From: Methylacidiphilales bacterium
GTDB taxonomy: Bacteria > Verrucomicrobiota > Verrucomicrobiia > Methylacidiphilales > UBA1321
NCBI GenBank assembly: GCA_026225555.1
Contig: JAMFSY010000073.1
Span: forward strand, 1 to 48,708
Direction of reading: 5' to 3'
DNA: 48,708 bases
Of this stretch, positions 40,343-47,919 are shown one piece after another. Position numbers and translations under genes: made by a program. Under the pieces are notes generated by a model. That model was given only the letters and a program-made list of their open reading frames with translations. It had not been told where the DNA came from and made no database searches. Every line of letters begins with the position of its first letter. Within the stretch, counting starts at the first letter, position 1.

Positions 40343-41041
40343 TCAGGAAGTTTTGGAGGAAGATGCCGTAGAACCGTGCTTCTTGACGCATTGAGGCACA
40401 GAAAACAGGAGGTGGTAGATGTCGAATGGACCACTCCCCCTGCTGTGCTGAGTTACGCCATTCCAAGGATGTTTCGGCATGTGCTGGCAAGGCGAATAGG
40501 TGCTGCCTGCGGCCAGCATTAAGGGGACGGATGTATTGCCAATGGCTTTAGCTATCCCCTTCGATGCCGACTTCAATTTGCCATCCATCACGTATCCGAG
40601 CATTCCTCCGCAGGAAGCTATCTCGCTATATTTTCCCGTCACGAAGCACATCATCCCGTCAGCGCCTACGTACTCTCCATAGCCGGGACGTGTTCCGTTT
40701 TCGGAATGGGCGTGCAGCCTCTTTCCCTCGAGAGCAAAGTAAAGTTTTTGCCCCGGGGTGGCGCGGTGATAGAAGCGAATATCAGTGCGGGCGACTTCCT
40801 TACCGGTTTTAGAATCGATTTTCTTGATCTCGGGAAAGACATACCAAGGCTTATTTTGCTTGGTGTATTCATCCTCAAGCGCGTTGTTAAACAAGGCCGT
40901 AATGCGGGTTTCCAAGCGTACGTCGTCGGGCAGAGCTAATTTTTTCCACGTCGCCAAAAGAAGCTCGATGACTTCAGGAACGAATCCTTCGGGGAACCAT
41001 TGGCTCGCCCCTGTACTGGTGGTACTGGTGACGATTTGCAT
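40343..41041 (-). CDS. Putative PD-(D/E)xK restriction endonuclease-like partner of the methyltransferase
   Basis: 232 residues. The segment RTDIRF...YFALEGKRL gives Asp87, Glu105 and Lys107 in the D-x(n)-E-x-K order of PD-(D/E)xK nucleases. An upstream acidic helix (ITALFNNALEDEYTK) could supply the extra Glu. Its ATG meets the end of the 1073-residue methyltransferase gene, so the two are cotranslated. The C-terminal half (GGMLGYVMDGKLKSASKG ... YSPCQHMPKHPW) has no recognised domain. I infer a restriction or nuclease role from the motif and the coupling with a methyltransferase. It could also be a different enzyme of the same defence module. Confidence 0.6.
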   Translation of the reverse strand: MQIVTSTTSTGASQWFPEGFVPEVIELLLATWKKLALPDDVRLETRITALFNNALEDEYTKQNKPWYVFPEIKKIDSKTGKEVARTDIRFYHRATPGQKLYFALEGKRLHAHSENGTRPGYGEYVGADGMMCFVTGKYSEIASCGGMLGYVMDGKLKSASKGIAKAIGNTSVPLMLAAGSTYSPCQHMPKHPWNGVTQHSRGSGPFDIYHLLFSVPQCVKKHGSTASSSKTS

Positions 41042-44000
41042 TAGGCACGTTGGGTGGCGGCCAGCATTTGTGCCACGAGGCTATCAGCGTCATTGAGGGC
41101 CGCCGTGCGAGTCCAGTGGCGCACGGTCAGCGGCTTGAGGATGTGAATGCTTCGGGCTTCAATCAGGGCGAAACCGCGAAGATAAGAGATGCGCCCTCCC
41201 TGCTGGATGGAGACTCGTTGCAGTCGCTCAAGGATGCGTTCAAAGTCTGCACCGGCCACCTTCTCCTGAAACGAAGAAGGCTCTTCGGTACGACGGAGGG
41301 TAAGCAGCCCCAGCCCCAGAGAAGAGGACACTTGCAGCCCAGCCTCAACTTTCCAAGGCTGCCGTTTGGCCCAGTTATTGATGGTGCTACAGATCAGGTC
41401 GGCATAATGGCGATGCCAATCAATTTGAGACGGTTTAGTCCGTCGCAGTGTTGGAATGTCGCCGTCGAGAGAATCGGGAGTAGCACTGCGCCGGAAAATT
41501 TCGACCGTATCCTCAACAAGCTGCCGCTCCCAAGTGGAAAGCTGAAAGTAATCAAACACCAGTTTTGTTGCGTCTGCCTTCGCTTCTTCAATGATGTGGT
41601 CGCGCTGTCCGGCTAACTGAAACTGATTGCCCAAGGCCTTGCGTGCGTCGCGCAACCGAGCGGCCACCTTTTTCACGATTTCACGACTAACCTCAGGACG
41701 TCGAGTCTGCTCGGGAAGAGGAAATGGCACTCGCATGTATTCGTCAAGAAGCGCGGTCTCACGCTCGATGCCAAGATTTGCCGTGGTGTGAAAGAGGAAG
41801 TAGAGACAAAGCGGTGAGTTAAGCACGGCAGTAAGAAAAAGGAGCAGCTCAGCGTCCCCTTTCGGCCCGGCAATCGCAGCGAGAGTGTGCTGGAAAATCA
41901 CCGGAAAATCAGAGAAGGCGATCTTGGTACAGGCGCGATTAAAAATGACCAAGGGAGGCTGCGAAAGTCTTGGGTCAGGCTTCCTTCGAAGCTTTCGGAA
42001 CTTAGCCCCGACCTCCCTGCAATCGCTCTCCAACAACAGCAGATCAAATTCATCCGAGGCCGTATCAAGGTACAAGTGGGATTGATCCCACCAGCAGTCT
42101 TTTGCCTCCCCGGTCGTTATACCCGGATGGTAAGGTTGAAATCCGCCGCCCTTCGACCACCGAGCTTTGCCGGGTCGATCTGCCACCTCGCCGAGCCTTG
42201 GCAAGGAACTCAGGCGATCCACCAGCTCAAGATCGCGTCCAGTGCCCCAGTAATGTTTCTTCCAGAAAGCCGCTGCTCTACCTTCGTCAGCACTGTCTAT
42301 GACATCCCGGAGCGGAACCCTTTTCTGATCATCTGGCATCACGACAATTCCCGCACGACGAGGGTCCAGTCGGTCAACTTTGGGTACGAAATAATCGATC
42401 TCAGTAGTATCCCGATCAGGTCTTTCTGGAGCAAAGACAGCGATAAGGGCGGGGCAAATTGCCCCCGCAAAAAGCAGGTGTCGATAATCGGCCAAGAGCC
42501 ATATCTCTTCCGCAGTAAAACGACGAAACCAAGCGGCTTGAAACGAATCGTTGCTAAGAGAAAGAAAAACTCGAGAGGGCAAGAGTAAGCACACACGCCC
42601 AGTTTCCTTAGCGTGCATGGGCGTTTTCCACATGAACGCAACGGCCGATTGTTTCTCTGGAATGTACCGAGCAATGCGGTTCGCGTGTGAACCGGAGGCA
42701 CTTTGGAAGTCGGGATTTTGATCAGACAGCAACCAGCTCTCCATTAAGTCTACCTGACCCGTCTGTTGACGTCCGACCCAAGGTGGATTTCCGATGATGA
42801 GATCGAACTTTCCCGAGTCGGGATACTTTGCATCGAAGAAATCCGCGTCATTGATCGTGGCCACGGATGGGACTGTTTGATCCTTCGCAGCCAAAAGCTC
42901 TGGCAAAACCTTCGCAGAACCGGACGCATCAAGCTCACGCTTGAGTTCCCAAATATCACTCGGTTCGTCGAATTGATCGAGGAATCCAAGATAGAGGCTG
43001 AAGCAGGCCACCATGCAGGCCGTGTGATCTCGGTCAATACCGCACAGGTTTTCTGTTAGGAGCGAACGCAACGCTTTTGCCCGTTGAGTATTCTTCGCTC
43101 GCGGATGACGGCGCCGCCATTCGTCAGCCATCCGCTGAAAGAGAATAACGAGAAAAACACCAGAGCCGCAGGCGGGATCCAAGCAGCGTTTGTCGAGAAG
43201 AGTGTCCCAACCGCGAGTAGCCACATCGACAACAAGCTCTGCCAAACGTGGGGGAGTATAAAAGGCACCGGCCTTGCGCTGGCCACTCTTGGACGTGTCA
43301 TCACTCGAACCTTTTGCTTCAGCGGCCAGAAAATCTTCGTAGATGGCGCTGATGAATTCAATGGGGATAAGCTTGAAATCGTAGAGGTTGAGTCCGGGCA
43401 GAAGGGGCTGATGCGCGTTGAAATCTTCTCCTGCGAAGAATCTCTTTAGGACGTCGATGTGCCGCGCCCGAATCTGCCGCTTTTCACCCACGAGTTGCAG
43501 GCCAAACAAACTACCGTTGAAGTCATCCTGTAGTAGCCGGAAAAGATCATACAGAATCTGGATAGCCTCAGTCGCCGTGACTTGCTCCAGAAGTTCACGC
43601 ATTGTTTTTGCCGCCGGTGCTCCAATATGCCTCAACTGTTGCGGTCCGATGATCTCACGCTCCAACAAATAGCTCGTGAAAAGACAGCGGCCAAGAAGCG
43701 CATGCGCCGTGGCAGGCGCGAGGGACGTGTCGTCATTGCTGTTACACAACTCGTTTCTAGCCGCACCCAAGTTGCTCAAGAGATAGGCGTCTACACTTGA
43801 CTTGGCGTCGAATTTATTGGGGTGATCGAGGTAGTACTGGCCAGTCTCGACCCGACGAACAAACTGCAATATTTCTGCGGCGAAGGCGGCTTGGTCGACG
43901 ACCTCTACCAACCGGTTGTCGTCGACGGGCTCAGGAGTACCGGGCTTGGGCTTGGCAAGAGCGGAAAAAATGCGTGTCTCCCGGTCATCTTCAACCACCA

Positions 44001-44262
44001 GCATGGTGGCGATACCATGATTCCAAAGCCGTCGATGCCAGTCAGCCTCTTGGTCTGCCTTCCGCTTGGCGACTTTCTTGAAATAGACCGTTGGCCGTCC
44101 TTCCACGCAGAAAATGGCCCAAAGACCAAACTCCTTCCACGCCCTCGAAAGATAGTGACTGTGCGCACGCGCAAACTGGTCCGACTCCCACTCGCTGGGA
44201 TGGCGAAAGAAGCCCGGAATCGTCTCCTCCGGTGTTTGGTTGGTAGATGAGTGACTTTTCAA
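41041..44262 (-). CDS. Large N6-adenine DNA methyltransferase, Eco57I/type IIG-like
   Basis: 1073 residues. Methyltransferase motif X is GAFYTPPRL (about 332-340), motif I is DPACGSGVF (362-370), and motif IV is NPPW (492-495), which define an adenine-N6 enzyme using S-adenosylmethionine. The N-terminal 300 residues, with a W-rich helical part and a charged VYFKKV core, look like an extra domain, and the C-terminal 400 are target-recognition-like (PFPLPEQTRRPEVSREIV). This layout is that of type IIG or BREX-PglX-type enzymes. No fused nuclease motif was obvious, so the small partner at 40343 may supply the cut. Upstream is the S24 repressor gene, separated by 110 bp on the same strand. Confidence 0.88.
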   Translation of the reverse strand: MKSHSSTNQTPEETIPGFFRHPSEWESDQFARAHSHYLSRAWKEFGLWAIFCVEGRPTVYFKKVAKRKADQEADWHRRLWNHGIATMLVVEDDRETRIFSALAKPKPGTPEPVDDNRLVEVVDQAAFAAEILQFVRRVETGQYYLDHPNKFDAKSSVDAYLLSNLGAARNELCNSNDDTSLAPATAHALLGRCLFTSYLLEREIIGPQQLRHIGAPAAKTMRELLEQVTATEAIQILYDLFRLLQDDFNGSLFGLQLVGEKRQIRARHIDVLKRFFAGEDFNAHQPLLPGLNLYDFKLIPIEFISAIYEDFLAAEAKGSSDDTSKSGQRKAGAFYTPPRLAELVVDVATRGWDTLLDKRCLDPACGSGVFLVILFQRMADEWRRRHPRAKNTQRAKALRSLLTENLCGIDRDHTACMVACFSLYLGFLDQFDEPSDIWELKRELDASGSAKVLPELLAAKDQTVPSVATINDADFFDAKYPDSGKFDLIIGNPPWVGRQQTGQVDLMESWLLSDQNPDFQSASGSHANRIARYIPEKQSAVAFMWKTPMHAKETGRVCLLLPSRVFLSLSNDSFQAAWFRRFTAEEIWLLADYRHLLFAGAICPALIAVFAPERPDRDTTEIDYFVPKVDRLDPRRAGIVVMPDDQKRVPLRDVIDSADEGRAAAFWKKHYWGTGRDLELVDRLSSLPRLGEVADRPGKARWSKGGGFQPYHPGITTGEAKDCWWDQSHLYLDTASDEFDLLLLESDCREVGAKFRKLRRKPDPRLSQPPLVIFNRACTKIAFSDFPVIFQHTLAAIAGPKGDAELLLFLTAVLNSPLCLYFLFHTTANLGIERETALLDEYMRVPFPLPEQTRRPEVSREIVKKVAARLRDARKALGNQFQLAGQRDHIIEEAKADATKLVFDYFQLSTWERQLVEDTVEIFRRSATPDSLDGDIPTLRRTKPSQIDWHRHYADLICSTINNWAKRQPWKVEAGLQVSSSLGLGLLTLRRTEEPSSFQEKVAGADFERILERLQRVSIQQGGRISYLRGFALIEARSIHILKPLTVRHWTRTAALNDADSLVAQMLAATQRA

Positions 44263-44372
44263 GACGACGATCCATTTACAGGGTTAGGGGGAGTATTAAG
44301 ATGTTCCATTGGGGCTGCAATCTTCGCGATCCTCTGACAAAGAGATTTTTTGCATCGCAGAAAGGGAAGCCT

Positions 44373-45026
44373 TCACCCTTTAGCTCCTTGTTTGCGCACG
44401 AGCCCCCGAAAGACTCCTGCCACCCCGCGCCAGTTCACGGCAGGAACGACGATGTCATCGTAATCGGGGTTGCTGGCGCGAAGTCGAACTTGTCCAGACT
44501 CAACCAGAACATGCTTGAGCGTGCCTTCGTAATTGTCATTGGCGTGAACCGCAGCGATCTCGCCGTCCTGAACGTCCTCGTTTGGGCGCAGGAGAACCCA
44601 ATCGCCGGGGAGAATCCCGTCACCAATCATCGAGTCACCCTTCACTCGCAACAGAAAATCACCTTGCCGCCAAGAGAGAAGATCGTCTTCTGCAACAACC
44701 GTGAGTGCGTCTGCAAGAGCTTCGGTCAGAGGACCGGCGGGAATCTCTCCCAAGAGTGGTAGGCCACCGCTACCCACAGCAAAACGCCCCTTGGCAGTCA
44801 GGCGCACGAGCCGCCGCCGTCCCTTCGCTCCGCCACCAAGTATTTCAACGAACTCGTTCCGCTCCATCCGTTGAAGGGTTTCCGTCAAGCTGCTCTCGGC
44901 GGGCAAGCCCAAGGCATTTACCAGATCAGGAACAAAAGCAGGACGCTCTTGGTGCTCCCAGCGAGCAATGACACGCGCGACTCGAAGCTGGGCTTCAGTC
45001 AGATGCTTTGTTAATGGGGGAGCCAT
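44373..45026 (-). CDS. S24/LexA-like self-cleaving repressor
   Basis: About 217 residues from the ATG at 45026; a longer frame to 45128 passes through the operator palindrome and is rejected. An N-terminal winged helix (LTEAQLRVARVIARWEHQERP, residues 9-29, and about 30-80) is followed by an Ala-Gly cleavage site (GEIPAG, A97-G98) and the S24 protease domain with Ser132 in GDSMIGDG and Lys171 in EGTLKHVLV. These proteins cut themselves upon RecA activation and release their operators. A perfect 26-bp palindrome lies over its start. It heads the presumed repressor-methyltransferase-nuclease operon. Confidence 0.88.
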   Translation of the reverse strand: MAPPLTKHLTEAQLRVARVIARWEHQERPAFVPDLVNALGLPAESSLTETLQRMERNEFVEILGGGAKGRRRLVRLTAKGRFAVGSGGLPLLGEIPAGPLTEALADALTVVAEDDLLSWRQGDFLLRVKGDSMIGDGILPGDWVLLRPNEDVQDGEIAAVHANDNYEGTLKHVLVESGQVRLRASNPDYDDIVVPAVNWRGVAGVFRGLVRKQGAKG

Positions 45027-45050
45027 ATACCGTGTATTTACACGGTATAT
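45025..45050. promoter_or_regulatory. Perfect 26-bp palindromic operator over the S24 repressor start
   Basis: Arms ATATACCGTGTA (45025-45036) and TACACGGTATAT (45039-45050) with a TT centre. It overlaps the ATG at 45026, so the repressor probably shuts off its own transcription. The core ACCGTGTA/TACACGGT is a good search key for other targets. Confidence 0.75.
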
Positions 45051-45637
45051 CCATCTGCGCGGTTGTAAAGCGTTGTCGTAGGAAAAGCTCAAAAACACAG
45101 CGCGATCACCATGCTCACCGTGCTTCACCGTCGTCAGAGTGCAATCACGTACCGCCGTGGAGCTGGACGCAGAGAGTAGTTATCCAGCGCGCGCGCGAGC
45201 ACATGGCCGAAGCGGCACCAATGGCTTCCTGAGTTTATAGGGTTACCTCTTTCCTGAGGAAAAACTCGCGGAATCTATTTTGCCATCAGCGTCTATTCTC
45301 GGCATTCAACCCGGACTGCGACAAAACGCATTCCGGCGATTTTTGAGGCGTGCCCAGCGACCAACGGGAGCGCTCATCTCCCGCGTTTTGAACCCCGGCC
45401 CCTCTTCCTCTCGGGCCGGGGATCGAAAAGCGGCACACCAACCGCAGCAAAAAGCAGCCGACGTGACGCGCTTCTGGTTCGGCAGAAGCGGGGCGCGGCG
45501 GTTGCTCGGCCTCGCGAAACACAGAAAAGCCGGAAAAGAATTCCCACACCTAAGGAAAGACGCCCGTTGCTTGCCGGAAATTTCCGAACGAGTGGGGCGG
45601 AAAGGTTTTCCCACCAAAACAGCTAGAAAATCCTCAT
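45051..45637. other. 587-bp gap without a convincing gene
   Basis: Short open frames on both strands here have odd composition and no domain. The longest, on the minus strand at 45306-45641, starts right after the next operon's stop but reads as arginine- and proline-rich. A 9-bp GC hairpin lies at 45393-45421. The sequence may contain a small RNA or a replication or transfer site; I cannot say which. Confidence 0.3.
45393..45421. repeat. GC-rich hairpin
   Basis: Arms CCCCGGCCC (45393-45401) and GGGCCGGGG (45413-45421) with an 11-base CT-rich loop. Perfect pairing, but no T-run, so it may be structural RNA rather than a terminator. Confidence 0.55.
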
Positions 45638-46399
45638 TCACTCCGCAGGCTTGGTTTTCGCAATGGGCAAAAACCTTTCAGTCAACGTCCGTACATGGCA
45701 CCAATTCCAGCGCAAGAGCCATTGCGTAAGGCCAGCCACGAGGGCGAAGAAAACAAGACCAGACCACGGGGGCGCTTGCGACTCGATCAACGCGTATTCC
45801 AGAACCATTCCAAAACCCAATCCTATCGTCGCCCAATTCGCGCGAACCTCCTTCGTCATGTGTTTGAACAACTCCGTATTGATGGTGTGGCTGCTGTGAA
45901 TCTCCTCGGCCATTTTCTCCACCCTTTGAAAAGAGTCATCGAATTTCCGCAAATCGTCCCTCAGTTGGGTTAAATCCCGTCCTATTTCCCTCGTGGCAGC
46001 GATGGCCGGTTTCATCTCCTTGGCCATCTGCTCGGCCTGAAACTTGGTTCGGTCGGCCTGAATAACGGTTTCACGCAATGCTTCCTTGGTGCGGACGGCC
46101 TCGTCCCGGAATGCGGAAATCACCATGGAGTTGCCCATGTCTACTCTTTGAATCACCTGGCGTTCGAGTTCCCTGGCCTCGGCAAGCTGCTTTCTGGATT
46201 CGACGTTCGCCCCCCTGATTTCTGCCGGTATCTGGGCCATCTTCCTGGTGCAGGCGGTGAACATCACCGTCATTTGCACCGGCGCACTGTCAGGATCGCC
46301 ATGACCCAGCGCGTAGAACGAGCGCGCGACAATGTCCCGCTGTTTTCCTGGCAATCCGTCCACAATGAAATTCAAAAGCTCGTCGTCCTGGCTGCTCAT
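45638..46399 (-). CDS. Coiled-coil membrane protein of the transfer-like cluster
   Basis: 253 residues. A long helical segment, about residues 60-175 (RKQLAEARELERQVIQRV through the ALRETVIQADRTKFQ and LRDDLRKFDDSFQRVEK runs), should form a coiled coil. Two hydrophobic helices follow near 188-207 and 213-230, so the coiled coil is on one side of the membrane and the tail on the other. There is no motif of a known transfer protein. It begins inside the stop of the ParA-like gene (4-bp overlap). A role with that ATPase in DNA transfer or partition is inferred from this coupling. Confidence 0.65.
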   Translation of the reverse strand: MSSQDDELLNFIVDGLPGKQRDIVARSFYALGHGDPDSAPVQMTVMFTACTRKMAQIPAEIRGANVESRKQLAEARELERQVIQRVDMGNSMVISAFRDEAVRTKEALRETVIQADRTKFQAEQMAKEMKPAIAATREIGRDLTQLRDDLRKFDDSFQRVEKMAEEIHSSHTINTELFKHMTKEVRANWATIGLGFGMVLEYALIESQAPPWSGLVFFALVAGLTQWLLRWNWCHVRTLTERFLPIAKTKPAE

Positions 46400-47208
46400 A
46401 GATCGTCCAATGGTTTGAACTCGTCGATGGCTCTACGGGTGGCTTTCTCTGCCGGTCGGCTCACTTTGTTTTTGATGAGGGCCGGATCGGGAACCAGCAC
46501 CCTTGCCACGTCTTCGCATTGGGTGAAGATTCGATTGAGAAAATACTCGATCTCAAACCGGCACATCTGATGGATGGAGGTCAGCTTTTCGGCTTCCGAA
46601 TAGGTCAGGTGCTTTTTCTTCTCCGCGCTGGCATCCTGAATGGCTTGGATGGTCGTCGCGGTGATAGTGGGCAATTCGAGAAACGGTACCCGGTCTCGTT
46701 TGAACAATTCCGCGAGAGCGGTCTGGTCAAAAACCTCGCTACGGAACCGGGCTGGATTTTTGACCAGCAGGTAATCGGCGCGGTTGCCGAGGGCGCGATA
46801 GGTCTTGGCCAAGCTTGCCGTGGCCGTGGGATCATCTGCTGCAAACATTAGCACGGTCAGCCGCGTCTCGCGGGCATCGAGGGCGTCGAGCACACGCAAT
46901 GAATCCATGGCACTTAGGAGGAAGTCCGTCGCCTGGGCCGGGAAATCGGCCACGGCCAGCGGCGTATCTGGCAATTCCATGATGAGTTGCAAAAACTCAT
47001 CTTTGGATCGGGTGGCATCGACAAAGGCAGCTTCGGGGAACCGCTTGCTGAGGGTCCGATGTTCGGCGTCGCAATCGACGGCTGCGACGGGGATTCCGGC
47101 AAATCTCGCCCAGGCGAGGATTCCTTCAAAGACGGTGGACTTACCGATGCGTCCGCTGGATTGAAAACAGGTGACTAAACGATGATTTATTTTTTTAAGG
47201 TCAGACAT
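46396..47208 (-). CDS. ParA/MinD-like ATPase of the mobilization cluster
   Basis: About 270 residues from the ATG at 47208; a TTG at 47238 would add ten and overlap the upstream gene. A deviant Walker A motif, SSGRIGKST, is near the N-terminus (about residues 17-25), followed by AAVDCDAEHRT (switch region) and PLAVADFPAQ. Such Walker-type ATPases partition plasmids or support conjugative transfer. The sequence is clearly P-loop, but the exact subfamily is not certain. It lies between the small basic protein upstream and the coiled-coil membrane protein downstream, in one minus-strand operon. Confidence 0.75.
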   Translation of the reverse strand: MSDLKKINHRLVTCFQSSGRIGKSTVFEGILAWARFAGIPVAAVDCDAEHRTLSKRFPEAAFVDATRSKDEFLQLIMELPDTPLAVADFPAQATDFLLSAMDSLRVLDALDARETRLTVLMFAADDPTATASLAKTYRALGNRADYLLVKNPARFRSEVFDQTALAELFKRDRVPFLELPTITATTIQAIQDASAEKKKHLTYSEAEKLTSIHQMCRFEIEYFLNRIFTQCEDVARVLVPDPALIKNKVSRPAEKATRRAIDEFKPLDDL

Positions 47209-47221
47209 ATGAGTTAGTGGT

Positions 47222-47569
47222 TTAAGTTGCGGGGACAATGCCCCATTTCTTCTTAATGCTTCGCGTCAACGGGTCGGGGCCGAACTCGCTCTCTGGCGGG
47301 AGAGATTCGGTCAATTCTGGCAAATCGAGGGATGGCGTTTGAGGAGCGAAACGCCGCGCCGTTTGCGTTTCAATCTCCGGTTCCATCCCCATCGGGGCAG
47401 GCCGGCGGCGGTGGCGTTTGAAAAACGCGCAGACGCTTCCCTTGTCGCTCGTGATGCCGAGCGTCTTGAGATGATTAACGATCTCCTGCCAGCTCTGCCG
47501 CTTCCGACGCATCTCCTTGATGAGCGCGAAGTGTGGCGTGAGTTTCGATTGAAAAGGTTTTCCGGTCAT
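47222..47569 (-). CDS. Small basic protein, possible mobilization accessory factor
   Basis: 115 residues. The N-terminal half is helical and basic (FALIKEMRRKRQSWQEIVNHL followed by KLG-like turn and FFKRHRRRP), resembling a short DNA-binding helix-turn-helix. The C-terminal half is acidic and proline-rich. Small proteins of this sort lie next to relaxases in mobilizable elements and help nick oriT. It starts 350 bp from the divergent MobF relaxase start, on the far side of the palindromes at 47586-47653. The family is not identified. Confidence 0.6.
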   Translation of the reverse strand: MTGKPFQSKLTPHFALIKEMRRKRQSWQEIVNHLKTLGITSDKGSVCAFFKRHRRRPAPMGMEPEIETQTARRFAPQTPSLDLPELTESLPPESEFGPDPLTRSIKKKWGIVPAT

Positions 47570-47585
47570 GTCGCCGGAACGTATG

Positions 47586-47653
47586 ACGAGTTGTGACTGG
47601 TGGCAACTCGTTGGCAGTTGTTGTGACTTCAGTCCATTTTCACGATATGGACT
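47586..47653. other. Candidate oriT: inverted repeats in the gap before the relaxase gene
   Basis: ACGAGTTG (47586-47593) pairs with CAACTCGT (47604-47611), and AGTCCAT (47631-47637) with ATGGACT (47647-47653). TTGTGACT recurs nearby. Such stacked palindromes beside a MobF relaxase gene and a basic accessory protein are typical of an origin of transfer, but no nic site was identified. The rest of the gap (47654-47919) is AT-rich without a gene. Confidence 0.5.
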
Positions 47654-47919
47654 CGCAACAAGTGACTACGTTTTCGGCCTTCGACCATGCCTCAAGCCAC
47701 GCTTAGGGACATGTATGGATACTCTTTTCCATGATCTTTTATGCGATCATTCTCTGCATGGAAATTGGTCTGATTATGGATTGAATTTGGTGATCCTGAT
47801 AAAATTACATCTTCGTTATTATAGAGGTAAGGAGATGCCGTATTTATGACTCTATAAGTAGGAATAGGTAAAGAGGGTGGGCGGCTTAAAAAGTGCCTTT
47901 TTATGAGGTAAAGTGGGCC

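Noticed and set aside
44247..44762. 171-residue plus-strand frame over the repressor gene
   Set aside because: Antisense shadow of the S24 repressor and the start of the methyltransferase gene.
45306..45641. 111-residue minus-strand frame after the membrane-protein gene
   Set aside because: Composition is Arg/Pro/Cys-rich with no domain, and a GC hairpin interrupts it; probably non-coding.
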